Source: Pseudeuparius sepicola (Eukaryota > Arthropoda > Insecta > Coleoptera > Anthribidae). From it: a stretch of 64,000 bases of DNA. Below are positions 54,891 to 64,000 of this stretch, piece after piece; the stretch's first letter is position 1, and each line of letters starts with the position of its first letter. The stretch covers positions 16,755,735 to 16,819,734 of the forward strand of contig OY987307.1 of the NCBI GenBank assembly GCA_963920635.1, given 5' to 3'. Under the pieces are notes generated by a model. It did not search any database and had not been told where the DNA came from. It worked only from the letters and a program-made list of their open reading frames with translations. Made by a program: the position numbers and the translations under genes.

Positions 54891-55300
54891 TCAGTCCATC
54901 GTAGGTGGCCTTGATAACCTTTTCTGAATTAGCCGAATGGTATCTTCATAAGTGGTCACAGTGCGGGTAGTGTTGCCAGCCATGTTAGGACGTGTCATCA
55001 GAATCTCTTCTGTCTTTGTCCTCAAAATCCTCTCGTGAACTTCTATCTTGAACCGCTGTTCACGCCTGACATCTAGTCCTAATATGACATCGTCGGTTAT
55101 TTCGGCCACAAGGACTCTGTGCTTAAACTTATTAGAGCCTATGGTTATAAAGGCGTAGTGCTCTCCTGTAACTGTAATTTCTTCACCATTTGCCAATTCG
55201 ACGATGTAGTTTGGTGGTGGTGCAATCCTGCAGTGGGCTATGATGTTCGGCCTCACGATGGTATGACTAGAACTAGTGTCCACCACAATCCCGGCCGCAG
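54891..55300 (-). pseudogene. Gypsy aspartic protease
   Basis: Retropepsin-like: VVDTSSSHTIVRP carries the active-site D-T-S, then VLVAEITDDVILGLDVRRE is the ILGLD flap-side block. DTS replaces the commoner DTG, as in many insect Gypsy elements. It matures Gag-Pol. In a frame separate from gag and RT in this copy. Confidence 0.8.
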
Positions 55301-56139
55301 ATCTTTCCTGGTACTACCAAGCTGTCTCCTGAATTCGGCAGCCGGTTAACTTTTATCCTAATAGGTGGGGCTTGGTAGCACCCAGCCAGCTTTCGCCCCT
55401 CCTGCTTCTCACCATCAACAGGTTTGGGGCACTGGCGTTTCAAATGCCCCTCAACTCCGCAGCTCCAACAGCGCAGTGGTGTACTTCTTCGAACACCCAT
55501 CCCATCTTTGGAGGTCGTAGCACGTGAAAGGATGTTTTGGATATCCCGTACCATTTGTTCTACGTTGGTATTACTGGTACTGCTTCTGTTTTGCGGTCGC
55601 ACCTGTCTTAACCTCACTTATCTACGTGCTGACTGCATGGCGGCTTCGAATTCAAAAGCATGTGCCAAGGCCTCTGAGATGTTTTTATGGCGGGCTAGCC
55701 GAAGCGCTTGGCTAGTCTCGCTGTCACGCACGCCATCTATGAAGCCGCTTACCGAAATTTGTTCCCGGAATTCGACTGGAGCCGATGGATAGGACAGATT
55801 TACCAGGCGGGCAATGTCGGCTTCAAATTGTTGCAGGGTCTCATCAGTGCGTTGTCGTCGACCTTTCAGTTGCGCCTGGTATACCTGTTGTAGATGTGCT
55901 TCCCCATATCGCATTTCAAGTGCTCTAACCAGGGAACTATAATCATGCTGAGCGTCGGCCGGTATCGTTCGCAACACTTCGGTGGCCTCACCTCGTAGAC
56001 ATAACTTCAAATTCCGAGCTTTTTCTTCTCCTGTCCAGAAGTTTCCTTCTGCAGCAGCCTCAAACTGGTTAAGGTAAGTGCTCCATGCCACTTTTCCATC
56101 AAACTTGGGAGGCTTCATTTTCATAGAGGATGTAGTCAT
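55273..56139 (-). pseudogene. Gypsy gag: capsid and zinc knuckle
   Basis: Capsid part 55618-56139: MKPPKFDGKVAWSTYLNQFE, ARNLKLCLRGEATEVLRTIP, LQQFEADIARLV, a typical retrotransposon Gag core. A stop-shift at about 55617 separates it from the nucleocapsid part with CWSCGVEGHLKRQC (CCHC zinc knuckle, about 55460). It forms the particle and binds RNA. The segment after the knuckle runs into the protease. Confidence 0.88.
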
Positions 56140-56147
56140 GCCTGCTT

Positions 56148-56612
56148 CTAATTTTGATACACCCTGTAGTGGTACATCCTCGCCTCCAGCTGTTCCATTC
56201 TTCCTTCACTGTTGTCAAATCTCGTTTTTATTCTGTCCAGTTCGGTTTGTACTTCCATCTTAATTTCCGTCTTCATTTGGGCAATTTCTTCTTCAACAAC
56301 TTCTTCAAAGTTGGAAATTTTCTTCTGTAATTCTATTTGAATCTCTTCTAATTTCATGTTGGTTTCATCTCGTCCAGTTTTAATCTCTACTTTAAGGTCG
56401 CCCATCAGTTTTTCTTGTTTCGTGTCCCTATCCTCTTCCCTCTTGCGCCTTTCTTCTTCTTTTTCTTCTTCCCTCTTGCGCCTTTCTTCTTCTTTTTCTT
56501 CGTGTTTATTTTCTCTTTCTTCATATTTCTTGTCCATTTCGTCATATTTCTTCATAAACATTTCCATCAACTTTTCCATTTCCATTGCGGTCTGTTTTCT
56601 GGTTGTGGGCAT
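56148..56612 (-). pseudogene. Gypsy gag N-terminus: charged coiled coil
   Basis: 154 codons from MPTTRKQTAMEME. Residues 20-70 are a Lys/Glu/Arg coiled coil with an exact-looking EEERRKREEEK duplication, residues 70-145 a second helix. A one-base shift near 56170 separates it from the capsid: the other frame continues PLQGVSKLEAG straight into MTTSSMKM, so both were one Gag. Charged coiled-coil leaders are common in insect Gypsy Gags. Plus-strand frames rich in Phe/Ser here are antisense artefacts. Confidence 0.8.
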
Positions 56613-56637
56613 TCACCTCGGGGTCCTCTTAAAATCG

Positions 56638-56658
56638 CGCTTCTGACACCAAATGTAC
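56638..56658 (-). other. Primer binding site
   Basis: In element sense, TTTGGTGTCAGAAGCGCG follows the 5' LTR after a few bases. TGGTGTCAGAAG is complementary to the CCA-ended 3' terminus of tRNA-Leu as I recall it, so a tRNA-Leu primer is likely. Confidence 0.65.
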
Positions 56659-56846
56659 TGTATCTCAACAATCAAAGTCCAAACTCGTTGCCTTGGTTAC
56701 CACTTTTATTGTTTAGCCTTCAGAAATCTCAAATAAACTTGTCAGATTACTGTCACTGTCCAAGAATATTCTTTCAGCTCCAAAATTCGCACAAAACCGG
56801 TTTCTAACCTTTTTCACTTTACTTGGCTCAATTCCCAGGGCTTATA
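56659..56846 (-). repeat. 5' LTR remnant
   Basis: 188 bp, nearly identical to 51916-52105 (a handful of differences, e.g. TTGGTTACCACTTTTATT against TTGGTCACCACTTTTGTT). The rest is replaced from TACAGGGTGATTTATTC on. Confidence 0.88.
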
Positions 56847-59500
56847 CAGGGTGATTTATTCATAAATACATTAATTTTAACCACGTCATCAGGGAGGTAC
56901 ATATATACCGAAAACGCAAAAAAAAATTTTTTGCTGCATGTTTAAATAATGGGGCAATTTATCCCAAATCCCGCGTAACGAGGCGCACCTGAACGCATGT
57001 GGCTACGACGTTATGCTGCAGCACATGGCACCGGCCGCGACGTTGCCATTATTTATTGATAATTTAATTACGAAAAAATATTCAGTTTATGAATTATTTA
57101 CCTAGTTGATATGCCAATAACAGGGTGTTAGCACACCTTGGACTTGGCGTGTTCAGCATCTAACTCGAGAGACCCTTATCACTACACTTTTCACAGCACC
57201 CGCTATAACAATACAAAAGGCCTTCACAATCACACGCACAAAACGCACTCAGTGTCTACAGAGGGTGGAAAATACTGAAACCTCAAAAGACTGAAACTGT
57301 CTCCGAAATGCGCTAGATTTTGAGATTTAAGACAAAAGTTTTATTAAAAAGAACGCAGGCGTCCCATCCGCATTCCACAACTATTATTTATTACGTCAAA
57401 CTTGTCATTGTCAAGGATCTGCTGCCGGTTTCTATTGTATGTGGCGCCATCTCGTTGGTATTAACGTCGCCGAATCTGTGGTTGAGCTCTCAGTCACCCT
57501 CTGTGTGTTCAAAACCGAAAGTCTACAGCGCGCTTTATGACACGGTAACTAGCGAACCTTTCTAATAGATGGCAGCACTTACTACAGAAACCAGAGTTGC
57601 CTACATTCTGTAGGTATATTCGGTACTCTTTGTGCAACATTTTTGCTTTTTTACCAAAACGGTTCTCTAGACAAATGCGGAAATGATAGACATAATAATG
57701 ATCCTTCATGGAGAATGCCTGCAGAATGTCAGTCAAGCTACCGCGGAACTATTTAGAAGCGCGCCACCTATCGGCAGGTAGCGAAACTAAGTACGAAACC
57801 ACAACGACGTTTCATTACGGGAATGCTTTCTACGAACGAAGTAGTGTCAATGAATGCGACATGGGACATAACCTTTAAAAATATCCAAACCAAAATACGG
57901 AGAATGTGCACTGTGAAATACGGGAAACAATAACATCACATGTGCGATTAGTGAGGATATGTTATTATTTATTAATGCCATAACTCATAACAGTTCTTCC
58001 CGAATTATTATCATATTCGAGGAATATTCCAAATATGAATAGGCAGTGTGAAAAGTATGGTTAGGGGGCTATTTTTAGAGACACTGTTACAAGTTATATT
58101 TATTCCCTTTATTCCTGTTGTTTCTTCTTGTCTATGTTATTACCACTAGATTAATAACAATAGTCAGTAAAAGCATAGTCGAACCAGTTTCGTTCGACTG
58201 CTAAAATGACTCGTACTGAAAGCCCCGTCTACTTAGTAGTCGTTGTTTTTCAGCAGTTATTATTTTCTGTGTTTAGTGTGTTTTAATGTGTTTTTTATTG
58301 TTTAACTCCAGTAGTAGTTTTCTGTTTGATTTAAAGATAGGTGGTACCGATAGTAAAAAATAACACCTTTTTATTATTTTTGATACAATGGAAACTGTTG
58401 AAACGGAGAATGGAGGCAACTTAATTTGAGAATAGAAGACGCAGCAGGTGGCGTGTCCCCGAAGAATCTCAGACATGGCCGGAGTTACTTCAACATCATC
58501 CACAAGAGGTCAAATTGCTTTATTCATTAATAAATAATGTGTGAGGTTAACTATTTTTAAGTATATCAGGGAGAAAAAAGGTACGAAGCGAATTAGTGAG
58601 GGACATACTAAAAAACTCAAGAAGTTTAAAAATTCCTAACTGTCTTTATTATTTCCTATCTAACATATTTGCTTCCCTTACTTGTAGCTATTGCGATCTG
58701 CTGATAAGGAACTCACTAATCGATTTTATCTTTATTACATGTTTCCGGATTGCTGAACCAAGTTCGGTAGACTGGGAATATTAACAATGACCAAGACTGT
58801 TTATCTGTGATTTATCCGGACTGAAAGAGTACCAAGGACCTGTGATATGTATTTTCTAAATAGGAGTTAATTTTTATTTTGTTTCTATTCATTAAGTTTT
58901 TTTTATAATAATCCTAAATAATAGTACTCCTAGATTGGAGTATTGTGAGGGCGAGAATTATTATTATACCTGCCTGATATGTTTCTTTGGTTTTTGTTTT
59001 AAATATATATATAAAAAAAACGAAAATACTTTAATATATCTCTGTAGTCCTTTTAATTGTTTTATTTCTGAAAAGGAACACATAATGTGGCGGAATATAT
59101 CACATTATGCGCTTTTTTTTTTAAATAAAGCAATAATTAAAAGTAATTCAATATTCCAGTGGGAGATCCTAGTTCAAATTTCCCACTTCTCCCCCTTTGC
59201 CCCTCCCCCCCCCCGCAGAATTCCTGACAGAAATTCCAACCAAGGTTCATCCAACCCGGTAAGGTGGCGCTGACCGTTCTGCCTCCTGTCAGCGGTGTTG
59301 CCAGGCAAAAGCATTGACGCCGCATTTCTTAACCTATATATTTTGTGATTGCGCGTATAACGGATACTTCTCACAATTTTGCAATTTACCTGTAACAAAC
59401 ACATGTATTTGGCTATAATTTAGAAGGTTTAATACTTCTGCCGGCGTAGCCATTTTTTTGTAGAATTCCGTTGTTAAATACAACAACGCTCTGTCTGGTA
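56847..59500. other. No gene recognised
   Basis: Starts with a TACAGGGTG-type repeat (56845 to about 57130, where AACAGGGTGTTAGC occurs). GC-richer patches at 57340-57560 and 59170-59300 have no motif. A short hairpin AGTCGAAC / GTTCGACT lies at 58178-58200. Confidence 0.35.
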
Positions 59501-59504
59501 ATAC

Positions 59505-59995
59505 GATCCCTCAAAATCTTGGGCAAAATGATGATCTCGGGATCATTTTACCCGAACTTTGGAATAATGAAAACAAATAATAATTATTATCTTGCAGATT
59601 CATTGCATGTGTAAAAATGGTGCATAAATACAAGCGCAAGACTGAAAGGCAGAGCTGGATTGTTTTATTTAATTTTCCTACATATTGTTTCGGTAATAAA
59701 ATGGCGGGATCGTTTTGCCCTACCCTAAGGGATCATTTTACCCAACCCGTTAGGGTAAAATGACCCCTTTACACAGTTTTACATTAAAAAAAAAACAGGA
59801 CACATTAGTTTTGAAACAAAAAACTTATATTAATTTACTGGCATCACAGAAAATGTACTACTACGATATTTTCTGTGCTGGCATAAGCACTAAAGAATGC
59901 AAGAGATAATTTTATATTTCGCCACACACTTATCGTGAACGCTCCTCGAGTTTTTGCTTTTGCCTTAGGGGGATCATTTTGGGCCACTTTCCCCT
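59505..59995. repeat. GGGATCATTTTACCC repeat cluster
   Basis: GGGCAAAATGAT / GGGATCATTTTACCC occurs in both directions at 59521, 59538, 59708, 59730, 59755 and 59970. Possibly a decayed TIR element; boundaries are uncertain. Confidence 0.4.
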
Positions 59996-60059
59996 AAACT
60001 GTTTTTTTTCTCTACACTATTTTATTTGTAGATGTAAGGAATCGCTGTAGGTATTGTAC

Positions 60060-60787
60060 TGAATCTCAACAATCACAGTCCAAATTCGTTGTCTTGGTTA
60101 CCACATTTATTGTTTAACCTTCACAAATCACAAATAAACTTGTCAGATATACTGTCACTGACCAAAAATATTAGCCGCGTTCCTTTTGCCCCTACACTGA
60201 GAACTTTAGCTCAGTTGCCACTCAGTTTGTTTTTTTTCCTGTCAAAGGCTCATCTTGTGAAAGGGTCATTTTCCCCACCACCAAACTGACCCAATATGCT
60301 CGATAGTGAGTGTCCTCGCGAGGATGTGCTTGAAGGGTGAAGGGGGAGGTAAAAAATCTCACTTTAGCTCACATTCTCATTTGTAAAAGGAACTGCCACT
60401 AACTGAGATAAAGTAAGAATTCTTAAGAAAAGTGGCAAAAGGAACGCGGCTATTATCTCAGCTCCAAAAATCTCACTAAAATCGCGTATAACCTTCAACT
60501 TCCCTCAGACACTCAGGCCCAATTTCCAGGGCTTATATATTCAAATGGAAGCCTGGAAACTCTAGAATATTCTTGGCCAATGAGAGATGCACAAATCAAA
60601 GTTCTAGCAAATTTATAGAAACTGATTGAAGCTTTACAGAGAAAACAATGGAAACTAAAAGGAAATGGGGCCCTGGGGGATTCTAAAACTTAAAATTTAT
60701 CTGCTAAATCTTTGAGTAGGTTAGAAAACAGGACAGACATGTTCATTGAAAGCTGATATAACAACTTTAGAGGCATTTTTCGTTACA
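60060..60787 (-). repeat. Solo Gypsy LTR, split by a small element
   Basis: LTR of the same family as 51916-52431 from TGAATCTCAAC to CGTTACA, without internal sequence. Flanks GTAC / GTAT are a plausible decayed 4-bp target duplication. Interrupted at 60174-60450. Confidence 0.85.
60174..60450. mobile_element. MITE in solo LTR (277 bp)
   Basis: Inverted ends GCCGCGTTCCTTTTGCC and GGCAAAAGGAACGCGGC (perfect, 17 bp), bounded by a 5-bp target duplication TATTA (60169-60173 and 60451-60455). No ORF. Confidence 0.9.
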
Positions 60788-61470
60788 GTATATTAAAATA
60801 TTCAAGCGTCCTGCACACGCCTCATGCCTCGGATTCTAAAACGGTCGCTCCCGTTCTCTTCATTATTGCGTTCCCCGTTCATCAAGGAATTCTTCGCTAG
60901 AGCTTTATTGCACAGCCTTCCGCACGCAATTACTTTATAGTTCCCCTATACTTTGCTGAATTATTGTTACGGTGGAAACGGCAGTCGCGGGAAATCGCGG
61001 TGGATTTACTCGGCGCCTGTTCCGGAACAAGTTTGGCGATAATGCTTCGAGTTTAGTGAATTGTTCCGAGGATTCGAGGAAGGAAGGGGTTATTCTCGGG
61101 CGAGAATGAGGAGTTCCGTATCTACTACATCGGAATTCTACAATACGTTTCATTAGAGACACGCCCCTAGGTATATTATAGGTAAGCCGCCTTCTCATTC
61201 TTGTGTCACCCACCGTAGTTATAATATAACCATATCTGCGTACGGCGGCACTTTAGGCACACAAAGGGGTAAACATTGTGCATTTTATTTGATTTTACAT
61301 TAATCCACATTGCAAAGAGATTGTATTAGGACCAAATTTATGTATAAGTTATTGGTTATTTTTCTGTAAATTGAAATGGAGGCTCGCTTATTTTTGACAC
61401 ATGTCTTTATGGACGCTTCTGTTGTGAAGCTATTTATTCTGTGCTTTAGGCCAGGGAAAATAGAATTTGA
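60788..61470. other. No gene recognised
   Basis: GC-richer 60940-61210 with a 92-codon minus frame lacking any motif. Confidence 0.35.
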
Positions 61471-61990
61471 CCTAGACAAAAATATTAACTGCAATTTTGT
61501 TTCACCGTATCAAAGTTATAAGTAAATACGTTGGTAGAAACCAAAAATTAAACATTTTGAAAAAAACGGAACCTTGAGCAAAAATGTTAACTGGATTTTT
61601 TTAGACTCTTTAGGTTAAAAACTTCCCTTGCTAACATATATTAAGAAATTAAACATTTTAAGAATATGGAAGTAACTTTGATCGACAAGGAGAGATAAGA
61701 ATCGGATAATTTTCTATTTCGGCAAAAGCAAAAATATTAACTACGTTTTTATTGCAGATGATCATTCACTTTTACAAATAGAATGTAACTTATACAAAAT
61801 TAAACATTTATCTGAGCCGCATGTACGTCAGCTGTCACTTCTCATTGGTATAGAATAGGCAAAAATATTAACTGTTTTTTCTTTGCTTAATTTTTTACAA
61901 TATAAGTTAATGATAGGCCGTAATTTCAAGGGCGAATTCCTGAACCAATTTTAAGTATAAAAGTTCATTTAAACATGTGTCCTAAAAAGT
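61471..61990. repeat. Degenerate tandem repeat
   Basis: CAAAAATATTAACTG (or TGTTAACTG) recurs at 61477, 61580, 61730 and 61859, each followed by a T-run and later AAATTAAACATTT. Unit length varies from about 105 to 150 bp. Confidence 0.5.
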
Positions 61991-62003
61991 CTGGTTTTCA
62001 AGA

Positions 62004-62740
62004 TACAGGGTGTCAAACTTAAAAAAAAAATCTTTTTTTCAACAACATTTTAATAATCCTTTAGCCGATTTGATTTAAATCTGGCAATGTTATTTACGGT
62101 AGAGAGGGGTTAATTAAGCCCTAAGTAGATTCAAATTATTAAGTCCAGTGGCGTCCTGGGGGCACCGTGACCAATATTTTTGAAAGAAAAGTGTGCGCTA
62201 CTGACTTTTTTTAAAACTTTTATATTTTTTCGCATTAAGGAACTAAGAATACAACTTTTTGGTCTCTTGAATTTTTTTCGTATCTGGCTTCGTTTTCGAG
62301 AGAAAAAAATAAAAACCACGATGATTACCTATATTTCCCTGATCTTTTCTTTGTTTGAAAGATCTTAAAACGTCGTCTTTTGACCTTCTTACCGTTGTCA
62401 ACATGCAAATCCAGGACCGGATTCGATTTTTTTATACACCAAATTTTCACTAAATGCGTTTAGCTATTTTTTTGTTAAACTCGGACACCACAGCGTTAAT
62501 TAGGACACCATTGAACCCCCATATACAAAATTTGAACAAAAAATATGCAGGGAGTTCTATTCTACAGGGTTTCAAAATTTAGTAAAATAGAAATTTTATA
62601 AAGGCAACTGGCGAGTCAAGAGTCAAGAATGCCATGGAATTACCTCAAAACAGTTGAACGATCAACAGGATCACACAGGGTATTAGTATGCAAAGATCCA
62701 ATGACAAATATACACGTTGTTTTTCTCTGTGCCTATGTTT
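62004..62740. repeat. Single arm of the 4530-5747 family
   Basis: From about 62340 it matches 4600-4995: GCGTTAATTAGGACACC, CAAATTTGAACAAAAAATAT, GCCATGGAATTACCTCAAAACAG. Starts TACAGGGTGTC at 62004, with unrelated sequence to about 62330. Confidence 0.7.
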
Positions 62741-62874
62741 TGCTAAATTTTGGCCCCTGTAGAATAGAACCCACTAAAAATATTTCTTGGCGTCGCGACG
62801 CCTAGTGTCGTGTTTGCAAAAAGTCGTTAAATGAGCCGATTTATTCTTTTATACACCCTACATTATCTTCCATA

Positions 62875-63060
62875 TACAGGGTGAGTTTTTTTCGAAGCCC
62901 ACTATGGGGATCTCGGAAACTAGCAGAGCTAAAACCAAGGTTAAATGGGGAAAGAATTGCAGTTTTGCTCAATCTAATGCCCTTTTGGATTTTTAAAAAA
63001 GTTCATGACTCACTAGATATTTTGAAGAGTGATTTTTTGCTATTTCATCAGATCTCTGTA
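62875..63060. repeat. CATGGGGAT family terminal repeat
   Basis: TACAGGGTGAGTTTTTTTCG, CTATGGGGATCTCGGAAAC, GGTTAAATGGGGAAAGAATT: the best match to 28376-28620. Confidence 0.65.
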
Positions 63061-63378
63061 GCTCCGTTATTTCTGATTATACAGAAAAACTGTAGAGACA
63101 AAAATTGTAGATAATTTTGGGCTTAATAAGATAATCTTATCCAATTTTTTATGCTGTTTGTGATTTTTGAGATATGACTTAAACTTGTGTTTTATTAAAT
63201 GTTAATCATAGTTGGCTGTGGCCTTATCAAATCGGCCATCTTTTGAGCTTTCCAAAGATATAATACTCGGTATAGTTATTATAAAAAATAATAGAGCTAT
63301 TGCTAATTTTCTGTTTTTTTTTTAATTTTCACATAGTCAGCCACGGAATATTTTCATAATTACGTTCTATTTTATAAT

Positions 63379-63827
63379 TAGACATACTTCAAACTATCTA
63401 TAATATTTTGTTTTTAGCTGGTAACAAAATGTCACCTTTTAAAATAAAAAGCTGTTCAAATAATCCACCATTATTTATACAAATATTGCATTTTTTTAAA
63501 ACTGAATTTGTCGCCTTTCTTAGAGAGCACCTGTCAATACGGGCAATTGCTTCTAAAACAGCGGCTCTTAATTCAGCAATTGTCTCATACTTTATTTTGT
63601 ACTGTTCTCCACAAAAAGAAATCCAAAACAGACAAATCGGGGGATCGGGGCTGCCAAGTAATAGGTCTATTTCTCTCTGTCCAAATATTTGGATATAGCT
63701 GATCTAGGAAATTTCTTACGGGCAAATAATTATGTGGTGGAGCTCCATCATGATAATTTTTGTTTTATTTTGTTACATTTTGTTACCAGCTAAAAATAAA
63801 ATATTTGAAAGTTTGAAGTATGTCTTT
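63379..63827 (-). pseudogene. Mariner-like transposase relic between inverted repeats
   Basis: Minus-strand C-terminal fragment of a D-D-D transposase: HDGAPPHNYLPVRNFLDQLY (second Asp), then PRSPDLSVLDFFLW, the third Asp about 41 residues on. After a shift, AELRAAVLEAIARID and a Cys-containing tail follow. It is bounded by inverted blocks AGCTGGTAACAAAATGT (63416) and ACATTTTGTTACCAGCT (63773), and by GACATACTTCAAACT (63381) with its inverse. Non-functional. Confidence 0.75.
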
Positions 63828-63851
63828 TTAAAAGCTTTTATTTAACTTGCA

Positions 63852-63880
63852 ATGTATGTATGTATGTATGTATGTATGTA
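63852..63880. repeat. ATGT microsatellite
   Basis: Seven tandem GTAT units. The sequence after it, to the window end, has no recognised feature. Confidence 0.9.
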
Positions 63881-64000
63881 ATTTGTTCGGGAGGAATCTT
63901 GCAACTCAATTTTGAAGCAGATATCTTCAACCGATCGAGCTGAAATTTTGTACACACGTTTAATTTGGATGACAATGCATGATTATATGTGTGACGTCAT

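Larger units (their letters stand above)
51916..56846 (-). mobile_element. Ty3/Gypsy LTR retrotransposon, defective
   Basis: Minus-strand order: 5' LTR (only 56659-56846 left), primer site, gag, protease, RT, RNase H, integrase, polypurine tract, complete 3' LTR (51916-52431, 516 bp, TGTAACG...GAGATACA). Integrase after RNase H places it in Ty3/Gypsy. No env-like ORF. The 5' LTR is cut at 56846 by a TACAGGGTGATTTATTC repeat. Frameshifts and one internal deletion make it non-autonomous. Confidence 0.92.

Noticed and set aside
56356..56807. Phe/Ser-rich plus-strand proteins
   Set aside because: Antisense of the charged coiled-coil Gag leader.

Overview
The window reads as AT-rich, transposon-packed insect nuclear DNA. 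Evidence for an insect is a P-type element with a THAP exon, Tc1/mariner-like elements of the D-D-D type common in beetles and bugs, APE-type LINE and Penelope-like relics, and a Ty3/Gypsy element whose primer site fits an insect-type tRNA-Leu. I cannot separate Coleoptera from Hemiptera or another order. Complete host genes were not found. Two possible host exons (1089-1177 minus, 2415-2570 plus) and one small possible secreted ORF (33989-34129) are the only non-transposon coding candidates.

Layout. 1-3.2 kb: hairpin repeats and the two exon candidates. 3.2-10 kb: a dead Tc1 transposase, a long-inverted-repeat element, a LINE endonuclease relic, a complete mariner-like element with about 520-bp terminal repeats and an intact 365-aa transposase, and a hammerhead-bearing repeat. 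10-21.7 kb: an element carrying an unfamiliar Cys-rich ORF, a hAT-like element with 8-bp target duplication, a phospholipase-A2-like relic, a P element with 8-bp duplication, and another long-inverted-repeat element. 21.7-29.3 kb: an LTR fragment, a LINE 3' end, mariner-like relics, an exact six-copy array of a 273-bp unit, and a THAP relic. 30-43 kb: nested inverted-repeat elements, a second THAP relic between inverted repeats, a large palindromic element with two hammerheads, a foldback-type element built of 21-bp repeats, and a Penelope-like relic with a 3' hammerhead. 43-51 kb: more inverted-repeat elements and a second foldback-type element. 51.9-56.8 kb: a defective Ty3/Gypsy retrotransposon on the minus strand. 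57-64 kb: a solo LTR split by a small element, degenerate tandem repeats and another mariner-like relic.

The most striking signal is a set of hammerhead ribozyme motifs in three repeat contexts. The 273-bp array has a type I hammerhead in every unit and is bounded by a 14-bp direct repeat, as expected for an animal retrozyme (a non-autonomous retroelement thought to move through circular RNA). The same window holds a Penelope-like relic with its own hammerhead, the type of element proposed to mobilise retrozymes. A second theme is that many otherwise unrelated repeats share the terminus TACAGGGTG.
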